NCBI RefSeq assembly: GCF_029760955.1
Contig: NZ_CP121682.1
Span: 682,001 to 746,000, forward strand
Length of the DNA: 64,000 nucleotides
Direction: 5' to 3'
DNA from: Streptomyces cathayae
GTDB taxonomy: Bacteria > Actinomycetota > Actinomycetes > Streptomycetales > Streptomycetaceae
Position numbers and translations under genes: made by a program. Shown here piece after piece: positions 8,700-18,445 of this stretch (positions are counted from its first letter, which is position 1; every line of letters starts with the position of its first letter). The notes beneath the pieces were generated by a model that saw only the letters and a list, made by a program, of their open reading frames with translations, had not been told where the DNA came from and ran no database searches.

Positions 8700-9479
8700 A
8701 TGCCCACGTCCCCCGGTCGCTCCCCCGGTCGCTCCCCCGCCCGGCGCGCGGCGGCCGTGCTGGCTCCGCCCGCCGCCGTCGCCGCGGCGCACATCGCCCC
8801 GGCGGCCACCTGGCTGCCCGTGGTGCGCCGTCGTCTCCCCCGTCTCGCCGGTGTCGGGCGTCCCGGCCACGTCGCGCTGACCTTCGACGACGGGCCCGAT
8901 CCCGGGTCCACCCCGTGCTTCCTCGACGCGCTGGAGGCGCTCGGGGTCCGGGCGACCTTCTTCGTCCTGGGCGACAGCGTCGTACGGCATCCCTCCGTGG
9001 TGCGGGAGACCGTCCGCCGCGGGCACGAACTGGCCGTGCACGGCTGGAGCCACGACCGTCCCTGGCGGCCGGCCCCGGCGGACGACGTGCGTGCCCTGCT
9101 GCGGGCGGCCGGCGCGGTCCGGGAGCTGACGGGCCGGTACCCCCGCTGGTACCGCCCGCCCTACGGCGTCCTCACCTCCGGGCGCTGGGCGGCCGCCCGC
9201 GCGGCGGGTCTGCGGCCGGTGCTGTGGACCGCCTGGGGCAGGGACTGGACGGCCGGGGCCACCCCGGCGTCGGTGTGCTCGGCCGTCGCGGCCGGTCTGC
9301 GCGGCGGCGGCACCGTCCTCCTGCACGACACGGACAGGATGTCGGCCCCGGGCTGCTGGCGGGCCGCGCTCGGTGCCCTGCCCGGCATCGTGGACGGCTG
9401 CCGCGATGCGGGCCTGTCGGTCGGCCCGCTCGCCGAACACGAGGTGCCTCCCGCCGTGCCCCGGTCCCGGTCCCGGTGA
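8700..9479 (+). CDS. Polysaccharide deacetylase (NodB/CE4 family)
   Basis: 259 residues, ATG at 8700 after GGAGG. The N-terminus is basic then hydrophobic (AAAVLAPPAAVAAAHIAPAA), so it is probably a membrane anchor or signal. All five CE4 motifs can be followed: TFDDGPDP (catalytic Asp and metal Asp), HGWSHD (H-x3-H metal pair, with Asp where Pro is usual), RPPYG, a tryptophan motif VLWTAWGRDW and LLHDTD. It would remove acetyl groups from an N-acetylated cell-surface glycan or lipid-linked sugar outside the cytoplasm. Coding starts with a short direct repeat (GRSPGRSP). Confidence 0.85.
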   Translation: MPTSPGRSPGRSPARRAAAVLAPPAAVAAAHIAPAATWLPVVRRRLPRLAGVGRPGHVALTFDDGPDPGSTPCFLDALEALGVRATFFVLGDSVVRHPSVVRETVRRGHELAVHGWSHDRPWRPAPADDVRALLRAAGAVRELTGRYPRWYRPPYGVLTSGRWAAARAAGLRPVLWTAWGRDWTAGATPASVCSAVAAGLRGGGTVLLHDTDRMSAPGCWRAALGALPGIVDGCRDAGLSVGPLAEHEVPPAVPRSRSR

Positions 9480-9623
9480 GCGGACGGCGGCGTCCGGGGG
9501 CGGGCCGTACGGGTGGACGGTCGCCTCCCGGCCGCCGGCCGACTCGCCGCGACGGGCGCGGGCGCGCTGGTGCGGCCATGATCGGCGAGAGGGGGACAAT
9601 CGGGGCGAACACGAGGAGGAACG

Positions 9624-11267
9624 ATGACGGGCATGGACGGACGGCAAGGACGGCAAGGACGGCAAGGACGACAGGAACCAGAGCGGTTGCACTGTCTGGT
9701 CACCGGGGCGTCCGGGTACATCGGCGGACGTCTGGTGCCCGAACTGCTGGAGGCCGGCCATCGCGTCCGTTGCCTGGCCCGTTCCCCGGACAAACTCCGC
9801 GACCACCCCTGGGCGGGGGACGTCGAGACGGTGCGGGGCGACGTCACGGACGCGGACTCGGTCGCCGCGGCCCTGCACGGGATCGACGTCGCGTACTACC
9901 TGGTGCACGCCCTCGCGGGCGGTTCCGGCTTCGAGGAGACCGACCGCCGTGCGGCCCGTGTCTTCGCCGAGCAGGCGCACGCCGCCGGTGTGCGGCGGAT
10001 CGTCTACCTGGGCGGGCTCACCCCGCCGGACATGCCCGAAGGATCGCTCTCCCCGCACCTGCGGTCGCGGGCCGAGGTCGGGCGGATCTTCCTCGACGCC
10101 CCGGTGCCCGCCACCGTGCTGCGGGCGGCGGTCGTCATCGGCTCGGGGTCGGCCTCCTTCGAGATGCTGCGCTATCTGACCGAGCGGCTGCCGGTGATGG
10201 TGACCCCCCGTTGGGTGCACACCCGGACCCAGCCCATCGGGGTGCGGGACGTACTGCACTACCTCGTCGGCTCGGCCACCATGCCGGCCGACGTCGACCG
10301 GGCGTTCGACATCGGCGGACCGGACGTCCTCACGTACCAGGACATGATGCGCCGGTACGCCAGCGTCGCCGGGCTGCGGCGGCGGCTCATCGTGTCGGTG
10401 CCGGTCCTCACCCCGCGGCTGTCCAGCCTGTGGATCGGCCTGGTCACCCCGGTGCCCGCCGCCCTCGCCCGGCCGCTGACGGAGTCGCTGCGGCACGAGG
10501 TGGTCTGCCGGGAGCACGACATCGCCCGGTACGTGCCCGACGCCCCGGGCCGGCCCCTGCCGTTCGATGAGGCGCTGGCGCTGGCCCTGCGGCGGGTGCG
10601 GGAGGCACAGGTGGCCACCCGCTGGTCGTCGGCGGCCGTGCCGGGGGCCCCGAGCGATCCGCTGCCCACCGACCCGGACTGGGCCGGCGGCAGCCTCTAC
10701 CAGGACGAACGGCAGTTGTCGGTCGACGCGTCACCCGAGGCGCTGTGGAAGGTGATCGAGGGCATCGGCGGCGACAACGGCTGGTACTCCTTCCCGCTCG
10801 CCTGGGCGGTCAGGGGCTGGCTGGACCGGTTCGTCGGCGGGGTCGGGCTGCGGCGCGGACGGCGTGACGCCGAGCGCCTGCGGGCCGGGGACTCCTTGGA
10901 CTTCTGGCGGGTGGAGGAGATCGAGCCCGGACGGCTGCTGCGGCTGCGGGCGGAGATGCGACTGCCGGGCCTGGCGTGGCTGGAGATGTACGCCGAGACG
11001 GACGCCGGGGGCCGTACCCGCTACCGGCAGCGCGCGCTGTTCCACCCACGCGGTCTGCCGGGCCACGCCTACTGGTGGTCCGTCGCCCCCTTCCACGCCG
11101 TCGTCTTCGGCGGCATGGCCCGCAACATCACCCAGGCCGCGGCCAAGGGCATGGGCGCGCGCGGGGCTGAATCCCCGCCGGCCCCGCCGACCGCGTCCGG
11201 CCCTCCCCCGTCGGGCGGAGCATCCGGGAACAGCGGCCATCGCACCGCTTCACGACACCAGGAGTGA
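9624..11267 (+). CDS. NAD(P)-binding atypical SDR fused to a DUF2867-like C-terminal domain
   Basis: 547 residues. The first third is an atypical NAD(P)-binding fold (VTGASGYIGGRLVPELLEAG) of the NmrA/complex-I type, with YYLVHAL and YLGGLTPP in the usual places. The C-terminal 160 residues (from about 360) form a polyketide-cyclase-like DUF2867 region ending in WWSVAPFHAVVFGGMARNI. The N-terminus holds a 9-base tandem repeat giving QGRQGRQGRQ. It ends four bases before the photolyase ATG, so the two are translationally linked. In many bacteria this protein class sits beside photolyase genes in light- or singlet-oxygen-induced clusters. The reaction is unknown. Confidence 0.75.
   Translation: MTGMDGRQGRQGRQGRQEPERLHCLVTGASGYIGGRLVPELLEAGHRVRCLARSPDKLRDHPWAGDVETVRGDVTDADSVAAALHGIDVAYYLVHALAGGSGFEETDRRAARVFAEQAHAAGVRRIVYLGGLTPPDMPEGSLSPHLRSRAEVGRIFLDAPVPATVLRAAVVIGSGSASFEMLRYLTERLPVMVTPRWVHTRTQPIGVRDVLHYLVGSATMPADVDRAFDIGGPDVLTYQDMMRRYASVAGLRRRLIVSVPVLTPRLSSLWIGLVTPVPAALARPLTESLRHEVVCREHDIARYVPDAPGRPLPFDEALALALRRVREAQVATRWSSAAVPGAPSDPLPTDPDWAGGSLYQDERQLSVDASPEALWKVIEGIGGDNGWYSFPLAWAVRGWLDRFVGGVGLRRGRRDAERLRAGDSLDFWRVEEIEPGRLLRLRAEMRLPGLAWLEMYAETDAGGRTRYRQRALFHPRGLPGHAYWWSVAPFHAVVFGGMARNITQAAAKGMGARGAESPPAPPTASGPPPSGGASGNSGHRTASRHQE
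9640..9671 (+). repeat. Short tandem repeat in the SDR/DUF2867 N-terminus
   Basis: About three and a half copies of the 9-base unit GGACGGCAA encode repeated Gly-Arg-Gln. A multiple of three keeps the frame, so copy number can vary without breaking the gene. Confidence 0.6.
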
Positions 11268-11271
11268 CACC

Positions 11272-12645
11272 ATGACCGTCGCGGTCGTCCTGTTCACCTC
11301 GGACCTGCGTCTGCACGACCATCCCCCGCTGCGCGCCGCCCTCGCGGCGGCGGACGAGGTGGTGCCGTTGTTCGTACGCGACCCGGGTGTCCACGCGGCC
11401 GGCTTCGACGCGCCCAACCGCAGCGCCTTCCTCGCCGACTGCCTGGCCGACCTGGACGCCTCACTGCGCCGGCGCGGCGGCCGGCTGGTGGTGCGTGCGG
11501 GGCCGGTCGTACGGGAGGTCCGCGCGCTCGCCGCGGAGTGCCGAGCCGTTGAGGTGCACATGGCCGCCGGGGTCACCGGGTACGCCCAGCGCCGGGAGGA
11601 GCGGCTGCGCGAGGAACTCGGCGACCACGGCGTGGCACTGCGCGTGCACGACGGCGTGATCACCGCCGTGGCGGCGGGGGCGGTGACTCCGGCCGGCTCC
11701 GATCACTACGCCGTGTTCACGCCCTACTTCCGCCGCTGGTCGCAGGAGCGGCTGCGGGACACCTGTCCGACACCGCGCACCGTACGCGTCCCGGAGGCGG
11801 TGCGCGGTGAGCCGCTGCCGTCCCGCGACGGGCTGTCCGGCCTCTCCCCGGGCCTGCCGTCCGGCGGGGAGACACGGGGGCGTGAGCGGTTCTCCCGGTG
11901 GGCCCGCGAGGAACTGTCCGGGTACGAGGACCACCACGACGACCTGGCGGGCGACGCGACCTCCCGGTTGTCGCCGTACCTGCACTTCGGAGCCCTCTCG
12001 CCGGTGGAACTCGTCCGGCGGGCCCGCGCGCACGGCGGGCCCGGGGCGGACGCGTTCGTGCGCCAGTTGTGCTGGCGCGACTTCCACCACCAGGTGCTGG
12101 CGGCACGGCCGGCGGCCTCCGCCCTGGACTACCGCACCCGGCACGACCGGTGGCGCACCGAGGAGGAGGCGTCCGAGGACATCGCCGCGTGGCGGGAGGG
12201 CCGTACCGGGTACCCGGTCGTCGACGCGGCGATGCGCCAGCTGCGTCACGAGGGCTGGATGCACAACCGGGCACGCCTGCTGGCAGCCGGTTTCCTGGCC
12301 AAGACCCTGTACGTGGACTGGCGGATCGGCGCCCGGCACTTCCTCGACCTGCTCGTGGACGGCGACATCGTCAACAACCAGCTCAACTGGCAGTGGGTCG
12401 CCGGGACCGGCACCGACACCCGCCCCCACCGCGTGCTCAACCCGGTCACGCAGGGCAGACGCCTCGACCCGCGGGGCGCGTACGTACGCCGCTGGGTGCC
12501 GGAACTACGGGAGGTGGCGGGCAAGCGCGTCCATGAACCGTGGCTGCTGCCCGAGGACGAACGCGCGCGCCTGGACTACCCCGGGCCGCTGATCGGCCTC
12601 GCGGACGGCCTGGCGCGGTTCAAGCACGCACGCGGCCGGGACTGA
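11272..12645 (+). CDS. phr: Deoxyribodipyrimidine photolyase (class I CPD)
   Basis: 457 residues, starting MTVAVVLFTSDLRLHDHPPL, four bases after the previous stop. An N-terminal antenna (Rossmann) domain covers about residues 1-130. The FAD-binding helical domain has the expected motifs: LCWRDFHHQVL, GYPVVDAAMRQL, GWMHNRARLLAAGFL and DGDIVNNQLNWQWVAGTGTD near the flavin. The enzyme repairs UV-induced cyclobutane pyrimidine dimers using blue light in the cytoplasm. FAD is certain for the fold; the antenna cofactor is not shown by the sequence. Two strong hairpins follow the stop. Confidence 0.92.
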   Translation: MTVAVVLFTSDLRLHDHPPLRAALAAADEVVPLFVRDPGVHAAGFDAPNRSAFLADCLADLDASLRRRGGRLVVRAGPVVREVRALAAECRAVEVHMAAGVTGYAQRREERLREELGDHGVALRVHDGVITAVAAGAVTPAGSDHYAVFTPYFRRWSQERLRDTCPTPRTVRVPEAVRGEPLPSRDGLSGLSPGLPSGGETRGRERFSRWAREELSGYEDHHDDLAGDATSRLSPYLHFGALSPVELVRRARAHGGPGADAFVRQLCWRDFHHQVLAARPAASALDYRTRHDRWRTEEEASEDIAAWREGRTGYPVVDAAMRQLRHEGWMHNRARLLAAGFLAKTLYVDWRIGARHFLDLLVDGDIVNNQLNWQWVAGTGTDTRPHRVLNPVTQGRRLDPRGAYVRRWVPELREVAGKRVHEPWLLPEDERARLDYPGPLIGLADGLARFKHARGRD

Positions 12646-12654
12646 GGAGAAGAA

Positions 12655-12700
12655 CGTCGTGCCCGGCCCGCACGGCACGGGGTGCGAGCCGGGCACGACG
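12655..12700. terminator. Terminator hairpin 1 between phr and hypE
   Basis: Perfect 13-bp arms CGTCGTGCCCGGC / GCCGGGCACGACG with a 20-base loop, starting nine bases after the photolyase stop codon. Convergent transcription from both sides makes it useful to either unit. Confidence 0.65.
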
Positions 12701-12712
12701 GCCCCGGCCGCC

Positions 12713-12740
12713 CCGCGGCCCCGTGGTTCCGGGGCCGCGG
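12713..12740. terminator. Terminator hairpin 2 between phr and hypE
   Basis: Perfect 10-bp arms CCGCGGCCCC / GGGGCCGCGG around an 8-base loop, lying 10 bases from the hypE stop. It probably ends the hydrogenase operon on the minus strand. Confidence 0.65.
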
Positions 12741-12750
12741 CCGGCGGTCC

Positions 12751-13854
12751 TCAGCAGATCCGCGGCAGCTGCTCGCCGAGGGGCAGGTCCACCACCCTGG
12801 TGCCGCCCAGCGCGGTGCGGGCGACGACCATACCGGGGTGCGCGTCGGTCACCTCGCCGATCACCGCGGCCTCGGCGCCCAGGGGATGGGCGCGCATGGC
12901 GGCCAGGACGGCGTCCGCGTGGGCGGGCGGCACGAACGCCACGAGCTTCCCCTCGTTGGCCACGTACATCGGGTCCAGCCCCAGGACCGCGCACGCGTTG
13001 GTCACCGCGTCGGGCACCGGCACGGCGCGTTCCCGCACCACGATCCCGGTGCCGGAGGCGGCGGCGATCTCGTTGAGGGAGGCGGCCAGTCCGCCGCGGG
13101 TGGGGTCCCGCAGGGCGTGCAGGTCGGGTGTGACGGCGAGCATCGCCTCGACGAGACCGCCGAGCGGGGCGCAGTCGCTCAGGATCTCCACCCCGAACTC
13201 CAGCCCCTCCCGCACGCTCATGATCGCCACCCCGTGGACGCCGATCGCCCCGCTGACGAGGACGACGTCCCCCGGGACCACCCGCCCCGGCCGCAGGTCC
13301 ACGCCCGGGGGGATCAGTCCGATGCCGGAGGTGTTGATGTAGACGCCGTCGCCGTGGCCGGCCTCGACGACCTTGGTGTCGCCGGTGACGACTTCCACCC
13401 CCGCGGCCCGGGCTGCGGCGCCCATCGCCGCGGCGATCCGTCCGACGACGTCCGTGCCGGTGCCCTCCTCGAGGATGAAGCCGCAGGACAGATAGGCGGG
13501 TCGGGCCCCGCTCATGGCGAGGTCGTTGACGGTGCCGTTGACCGCGAGGTCCCCGATGCTGCCGCCGGGGAAGAACAGCGGGCGCACCACGAAGGAGTCG
13601 GTGGAGAAGGCCAGCTTGGCCCCGCCGAGTTCCAGGGCGGCGGAATCGGTCAGCGCCTCCGGTGCCGGGCCGCCGAAGGCGGGGGTGAAGAGCTGCTCGA
13701 CGAGCTCGGCGGACAGGGCTCCGCCGCCGCCGTGGCCCATGACGATCCGCGGCTGGTCGCGCAGCGGTACGGGGCAGGTCCAGTTGAGCATGTCCGGGCG
13801 GGTGTCCTCGGCCTGCCGGACGGCGCCGGGGACGGTGCCGGTGGTGTCAGACAA
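12751..13854 (-). CDS. hypE: [NiFe] hydrogenase maturation protein HypE
   Basis: 367 residues. The AIR-synthase-like ATP-binding fold opens with [18 protein letters not shown] and contains [20 protein letters not shown] and [13 protein letters not shown]. It ends in PRIC, the C-terminal cysteine that HypF carbamoylates and that HypE then dehydrates to a thiocyanate, supplying the cyanide ligands of the active-site iron. The length fits the family (about 350). It overlaps the end of hypD by eight bases and is the last gene of the hydrogenase operon, followed by a double hairpin. Confidence 0.95.
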   Translation of the reverse strand: MSDTTGTVPGAVRQAEDTRPDMLNWTCPVPLRDQPRIVMGHGGGGALSAELVEQLFTPAFGGPAPEALTDSAALELGGAKLAFSTDSFVVRPLFFPGGSIGDLAVNGTVNDLAMSGARPAYLSCGFILEEGTGTDVVGRIAAAMGAAARAAGVEVVTGDTKVVEAGHGDGVYINTSGIGLIPPGVDLRPGRVVPGDVVLVSGAIGVHGVAIMSVREGLEFGVEILSDCAPLGGLVEAMLAVTPDLHALRDPTRGGLAASLNEIAAASGTGIVVRERAVPVPDAVTNACAVLGLDPMYVANEGKLVAFVPPAHADAVLAAMRAHPLGAEAAVIGEVTDAHPGMVVARTALGGTRVVDLPLGEQLPRIC

Positions 13855-14986
13855 CGGGGCTGCCCTCCAGGGACGCGGCCGGCCTCGCCGGGGTGTTCAG
13901 CTCGAGCCGCCGGTAGAGGTAGTACGCGGCGCAGGCACCCTCGCTGGAGACCATGGTGGCGCCGAGCGGTGAGCGCGGGGTGCAGGTGGTTCCGAACGCC
14001 TCGCACTCGTGCGGCTTGAGCAGCCCTTGCAGCACTTCGCCGCTGCGGCAGGCGGCCGGTTCGCGGGTGGTGATGCCGTCGACGGCGAAGCGGTGCTCGG
14101 CGTCGTAGTCGCGGTAGCGCGAGGAGAGCCGCCAGCCGCTGTCCGGGATGACGCCGATGCCGCGCCAGGCGCGGTCGGTGACCTCGAAGACGTCGTCGAG
14201 CATGGCCCGGGCCGCCGGGTTGCCCTCCGGACGCACGGCGCGCGGGTAGGCGTTGTCGACGGTGTGCTCACCGCGTTCCAGCTGGCGGACGGTACGGCGG
14301 ACGCCTTCCAGGATGTCGAGCGGTTCGAACCCGGTGACGACGATGGGCACGCCGAAGCGCTCGGCGAGTCCCGGGTACTCGTCCATCCCCATGACGCTGC
14401 ACACGTGTCCGGCGGCGAGGAACGCCTGCACCCGGCAGTCCGGCGACTGCATGATCGCCTCGATCGCCGGCGGCACCCGTACGTGCGAGACCAGCAGGCT
14501 GAAGTTGCGGATGCCGAGCTTGCGCGCCTGGTACACCGTCATCGCGTTGGGCGGGGCGGTCGTCTCGAAGCCGATGCCGAAGAAGACCACCTGCCGGTCC
14601 GGGTTCTGCTGGGCGACGCGCAGCGCGTCGAGCGGGGAGTAGACGACCCTGACGTCCCCGCCGGTGCCGCGCACCTGGAACAGGTCGCGTCCGGTGCCGG
14701 GCACGCGGAGCATGTCGCCGAAGGAGCAGAAGATGACGTCGGGGCGGGAGGCGATCTCCAGCGCCTTGTCGATCACCTCCAGCGGGGTGACGCAGACGGG
14801 ACAGCCCGGGCCGTGGATCAGCTCGACCTCCTCGGGGAGGAGCTGGTCGATGCCGTGCCGGATGATGGTGTGGGTCTGGCCGCCGCAGACCTCCATCAGC
14901 GCCCACGGGCGGGTGACGGTGGCCCGGATGTCGTCCAGCAGCCGTTCGGCGAGGTCGGGGTCCTGGAACTCCTCGATGTACTTCAC
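13847..14986 (-). CDS. hypD: [NiFe] hydrogenase maturation protein HypD
   Basis: 379 residues, ATG at 14986. Family signatures are intact: [11 protein letters not shown] (iron/thiol cysteine near 34), [11 protein letters not shown] (CxxC), [18 protein letters not shown], and the C-terminal [4Fe-4S] cysteines in [17 protein letters not shown] and GACAAYY. HypD with HypC is the scaffold where the Fe(CN)2CO unit is built in the cytoplasm. It overlaps hypC by four bases upstream and hypE by eight downstream. Confidence 0.95.
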   Translation of the reverse strand: MKYIEEFQDPDLAERLLDDIRATVTRPWALMEVCGGQTHTIIRHGIDQLLPEEVELIHGPGCPVCVTPLEVIDKALEIASRPDVIFCSFGDMLRVPGTGRDLFQVRGTGGDVRVVYSPLDALRVAQQNPDRQVVFFGIGFETTAPPNAMTVYQARKLGIRNFSLLVSHVRVPPAIEAIMQSPDCRVQAFLAAGHVCSVMGMDEYPGLAERFGVPIVVTGFEPLDILEGVRRTVRQLERGEHTVDNAYPRAVRPEGNPAARAMLDDVFEVTDRAWRGIGVIPDSGWRLSSRYRDYDAEHRFAVDGITTREPAACRSGEVLQGLLKPHECEAFGTTCTPRSPLGATMVSSEGACAAYYLYRRLELNTPARPAASLEGSPVV

Positions 14987-15303
14987 TGCTGTGCCTCCGG
15001 GGCGGTGGTGTGGTGCGGGGGCTGCTGCGCGGCGCCCTGGGCGGCCGCCTGTTCCCAGGGGTCGCCGAACTCCTCCTGGAGCATGCCGAGGTTCTCGAAC
15101 AGCTCCAGGGTTCTGCGGGCCGATTCCTCGTCGAGCCGCTGGAGCGCGAACCCGACGTGGACGATGGCGTATTCACCGGCCTTCAGGTCCGGCAGGTACT
15201 CCAGGCACACCTCTTTGACGACTCCTCCGAAGTCGACCGTGGCCATCCGGGTTCCGTCCCGGTCCTCGACGTCCAGCACTCTGCCGGGTACCGCAAGACA
15301 CAT
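14983..15303 (-). CDS. hypC: [NiFe] hydrogenase maturation chaperone HypC
   Basis: 106 residues, [15 protein letters not shown] chose the ATG at 15303 because HypC needs the invariant Cys2, exposed after Met removal; GAGGAG lies eight bases before it. A start five codons upstream would bury that cysteine. The OB-like fold core [21 protein letters not shown] and [14 protein letters not shown] match HypC/HupF. HypC carries the Fe(CN)2CO group and docks to HypD and the large subunit. The C-terminus has a roughly 25-residue Gln/Ala/His tail beyond the usual 80-90 residues. Confidence 0.93.
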   Translation of the reverse strand: MCLAVPGRVLDVEDRDGTRMATVDFGGVVKEVCLEYLPDLKAGEYAIVHVGFALQRLDEESARRTLELFENLGMLQEEFGDPWEQAAAQGAAQQPPHHTTAPEAQQ

Positions 15304-15343
15304 GCGTTCTCTCCTCACTGTCGCGGGTTCGGGTGCGGCTGCG

Positions 15344-17743
15344 TCACCCGGTGGCGGCGGCTCCGGTACGGGCGGCCACCATGAGCTGGCCCACGGCGAG
15401 CCCTCCGTCGCCCGGCGGGATGCGCCGGTGGCGCAGCACGGTGAAGCCGTCGGCGCGCAGCCGGGTCGCGCACGCCGACGAGAGCAGCACGTTGGCGAAC
15501 ACCCCTCCGGTCAGGGCCACCGTCTCCAGGCCGAGTTCGCCGCGGGCCAGACGGCACACCTCCCGCACGAGCCCGGCGACGGCGTGGTGGAAGCGCGCCG
15601 CGACCAGGGACGGCCGGACGCCGCCCCGCACGTCGTCGACGACCGCGGCCAGCAGGGGCGCGGGGTCGGCGGTGCGGGGGGTGCCGTTCCCGCCGGTGAG
15701 CCGGAAGGTGTAGCGGGCGTCGTCCGCACAGGCGTCGGCCGTCACCGCGGCGGCCTCGAGTTCGACGGCGGCCTGCGCCTCGTACCCCGCGTGGTGGCAC
15801 ACTCCGGCGAGGGAGGACACGGCGTCGAAGAGGCGGCCCATGCTCGAGGTGGGCGGGCAGTTCAGCCCGCGCGTCAACTGCTGCTCGAGAAGGCGGAGTT
15901 CGTCGGGCGGGCAGGCGGCCTCGCACGGCAGGTCCCCGTCCCACGGGACGCCCGCGGCGCGCAGATGGGCCAGGGCCATCCGGTACGGGCGCCGGACGGC
16001 GGTGTCCCCGCCGGGCAGCGGCACGTAGGCGAGGTGCGCGAAGCGGGAGAAGCCGGTGTAGTCCGCTGCCAGGAACTCACCGCCCCACACGGCCCGGTCG
16101 TCCCCGTGGCCGGTGCCGTCGAAGGCGACCCCGAGGACGGGGTGGCTGCCGTCGAGGCCGTGCTCGGCCATGGCGGACGCGACGTGGGCGTGGTGGTGCT
16201 GGACGCGCAGGACGGGCCGTCCGGCGGCGTGCCGTTCGGCCCAGCGGCCCGAGCGGTAGGCGGGGTGGCGGTCGGCGACCAGACGTGCGGGCCGGACCCC
16301 GGTGATCGCCTCCAGTTGCCGCTCGGCGCGGGCGAAGGCCTGTTGGGTGGCGAGGTCGTCCATGTCCCCGATGTGCGCCGACAGCCAGGCCCTGCGGTCC
16401 TCACCGAGGCAGAAGGCGTTCTTGAGGTCGCCGCCGACGGCGAGTGCCGGGGTCACGGGGACGGGCAGGGTGAGCGGCAGCGGGGCGTGGCCGCGGGAGC
16501 GGCGCAGGGTCAGCGGCTCGCCGTCGCAGATCCGCATCACCGAGTCGTCGCACGGTACGTGGATCGGCCGGTCGTGCAGCAGCCAGGCGTCCGCCAGGCC
16601 GGACAGCCGTTCCAGGGCCTCCGCGTCGTCGGTGACGATGGGTTCGCCGGCGAGGTTCCCGCTGGTCATGACCAGCAGTCGTGACGGCGTGGAGCCGTGG
16701 TCGTCGTCGGCTTCGAGCAGCAGGTGGTGCACGGGGGTGTACGGGAGCATGACGCCGAGGTCGGGGCTGCCGGGGGCGACCTCCCGGGCGGGCCACGGGC
16801 GGCCGGGGTCCTGGGCGCCGGTGCGGCGGCGCCGCATCAGGACGATGGGCCGCTCCTTGGCGGTGAGCAGCTCGCGCTCCGCCGGTCCGGCGTGGACCAG
16901 GTGGGCGATGTCGGCGACGTCCCGGGCCATCAGGGCGAACGGCTTGTCCCCGCGGGCCTTGCGGCGGCGCAGTTCGGCCACGGCCCGGGGGTCGGTCGCG
17001 TCGCAGGCCAGGTGGTAGCCGCCCAGGCCCTTCACCGCGAGGATCGCCCCGGCGGCGAGCAGGTCACGCGCGGCGCGGATCGGGTCGGCGGGTTCGGGGC
17101 CGGAGGGTTCGGGGCCGCCGCCTTTCCCGGGGGCCACGGTCAGCCGTAACCGCGGCCCGCAGGCGGGGCAGGCCACGGGCTGCGCGTGGAAGCGGCGGTC
17201 GGCCGGGTCGGCGTACTCCCGGGCGCAGTCGGCGCACAGGGGGAAGCCGGCCATGGTCGTGTGGTCGCGGTCGTAGGGGAGGCCGGTGACGATGGTGAAC
17301 CGCGGCCCGCAGTGCGTGCAGGTGATGAACGGGTGCCGGTGGCGCCGGTCCGCCGGGTCGGTGAGTTCGGCGAGGCAGTCGTCGCAGGTCGCGGTGTCCG
17401 GCGAGACGAGCGTGCGGGCGGGGCCGCCGGCGCGTGAGGGGACGATGGAGAATCCGTCGGCGCCGGTGGTGGGCACCTCGGTGGCGTCGACCGACTCGAC
17501 GAGCGCCAGCGGCGGGGCGTCGGGGGCGATGCGCGCGCAGAACCGGTCCACGGACGAGGGATCGCCCTCGACCTCGACGACGACGCCGTCCGCGGTGTTG
17601 GTCACATGGCCGGAGAGCCTGAGTTCGGTGGCCAGGGTGTACAGGTACGGCCGGAAGCCGACGCCCTGCACCACGCCCCGCACGACGACCCGGCTGCGCC
17701 GCGGGGCCGGCGCGCGGTCGGCCACGGGCTGGGGAGCGGTCAC
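15344..17743 (-). CDS. hypF: Carbamoyltransferase HypF
   Basis: 799 residues. Order of domains: acylphosphatase-like (VRGVVQGVGFRPYLY, residues about 20-110), two zinc fingers (CDDC...CTHC and CADC...CPAC, about 120-190), a YrdC-like domain (AVKGLGGYHLACDA) and a Kae1/HypF C-terminal domain with VQHHHAHVASAM and GVAFDGTGHGDD. It converts carbamoyl phosphate to a carbamoyl adenylate and transfers the group to the HypE C-terminal cysteine. The GTG at 17743 overlaps the hypB stop (GTGA). A fully intact gene. Confidence 0.95.
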   Translation of the reverse strand: MTAPQPVADRAPAPRRSRVVVRGVVQGVGFRPYLYTLATELRLSGHVTNTADGVVVEVEGDPSSVDRFCARIAPDAPPLALVESVDATEVPTTGADGFSIVPSRAGGPARTLVSPDTATCDDCLAELTDPADRRHRHPFITCTHCGPRFTIVTGLPYDRDHTTMAGFPLCADCAREYADPADRRFHAQPVACPACGPRLRLTVAPGKGGGPEPSGPEPADPIRAARDLLAAGAILAVKGLGGYHLACDATDPRAVAELRRRKARGDKPFALMARDVADIAHLVHAGPAERELLTAKERPIVLMRRRRTGAQDPGRPWPAREVAPGSPDLGVMLPYTPVHHLLLEADDDHGSTPSRLLVMTSGNLAGEPIVTDDAEALERLSGLADAWLLHDRPIHVPCDDSVMRICDGEPLTLRRSRGHAPLPLTLPVPVTPALAVGGDLKNAFCLGEDRRAWLSAHIGDMDDLATQQAFARAERQLEAITGVRPARLVADRHPAYRSGRWAERHAAGRPVLRVQHHHAHVASAMAEHGLDGSHPVLGVAFDGTGHGDDRAVWGGEFLAADYTGFSRFAHLAYVPLPGGDTAVRRPYRMALAHLRAAGVPWDGDLPCEAACPPDELRLLEQQLTRGLNCPPTSSMGRLFDAVSSLAGVCHHAGYEAQAAVELEAAAVTADACADDARYTFRLTGGNGTPRTADPAPLLAAVVDDVRGGVRPSLVAARFHHAVAGLVREVCRLARGELGLETVALTGGVFANVLLSSACATRLRADGFTVLRHRRIPPGDGGLAVGQLMVAARTGAAATG

Positions 17744-18435
17744 GCCTGCGCCCTGGCCATCACCGGGGCGTGGGGCGCGGTGCCCTGCGCCGCCGCGAGC
17801 GCCCGGTCGAGCAGCGTGCCCACGCCCGCTCCGGTGCGCACGGAGGTGAGGACCACCTCCACGCCGGGGTTGACCTGCTGGACGCCTGCGCGGAAGGCCG
17901 CCTCGTCGAAGTCCGCGGGTGCGGCCAGGTCGGTCTTGGTGACGATCACGAGCTGGGCGAGGCCGAAGGCCGTCGGGTACTTGAGCGGCTTGTCCTCCCC
18001 CTCGGTCACGGAGGCGAGCACGACCCGCAGCGACTCGCCGAGGTCGTACGAGGCCGGGCAGACCAGGTTGCCCACGTTCTCCACGAACAGCAGCCGGGTG
18101 TGCTCGGGGAGCCAGCCGTCAAGGTGCCCGGCGAGCATGTCCGCCTCCAGGTGGCACAGCCCGTCGGTGAGGACCTGCTTGACGGGGGCGCCGGAGCGGG
18201 CGAGCCGTTCGGCGTCGTTCTCGGTCGCCAGGTCCGCGGTGAGCGCGGCGACGGTGACCTGGCGTTCCCGGGCCAGCAGCAGTTCGCGTTCCAGCAGGGC
18301 GGTCTTGCCGCTGCCGGGACTGGAGAGCAGGTTGACGACCGTGGTGCCGCGGGCGGCCAGCTCGGAGCGCAGCAGCCGGGCGACGGTCGTGTTCTTGGCG
18401 AGGACCGCCTGTTGGAGATCGACGACTTTGCACAT
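17740..18435 (-). CDS. hypB: Nickel-inserting GTPase HypB
   Basis: 231 residues, MCKVVDLQQAVLAKN. I chose the ATG at 18435, with GAGGTGA about seven bases upstream, over an in-frame GTG twelve bases earlier. The P-loop is LLSSPGSGKTALLER (about 37-50). The conserved metal-site residues in DGLCHLEADM and the FVENVGNLVCPASYDLGE loop are present. There is no His-rich N-terminal nickel store and no CxxCGC high-affinity site. HypB uses GTP to drive nickel delivery with HypA. The upstream Shine-Dalgarno lies in a perfect 16-base tandem duplication. Confidence 0.95.
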   Translation of the reverse strand: MCKVVDLQQAVLAKNTTVARLLRSELAARGTTVVNLLSSPGSGKTALLERELLLARERQVTVAALTADLATENDAERLARSGAPVKQVLTDGLCHLEADMLAGHLDGWLPEHTRLLFVENVGNLVCPASYDLGESLRVVLASVTEGEDKPLKYPTAFGLAQLVIVTKTDLAAPADFDEAAFRAGVQQVNPGVEVVLTSVRTGAGVGTLLDRALAAAQGTAPHAPVMARAQA

Positions 18436-18445
18436 GGTTCGGCTC

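Noticed and set aside
8700..9479. Loss of the metal site in the polysaccharide deacetylase (HGWSHD instead of H-x3-HP)
   Set aside because: The two histidines and both aspartates of TFDDGP are at the proper spacing; only the following Pro differs.
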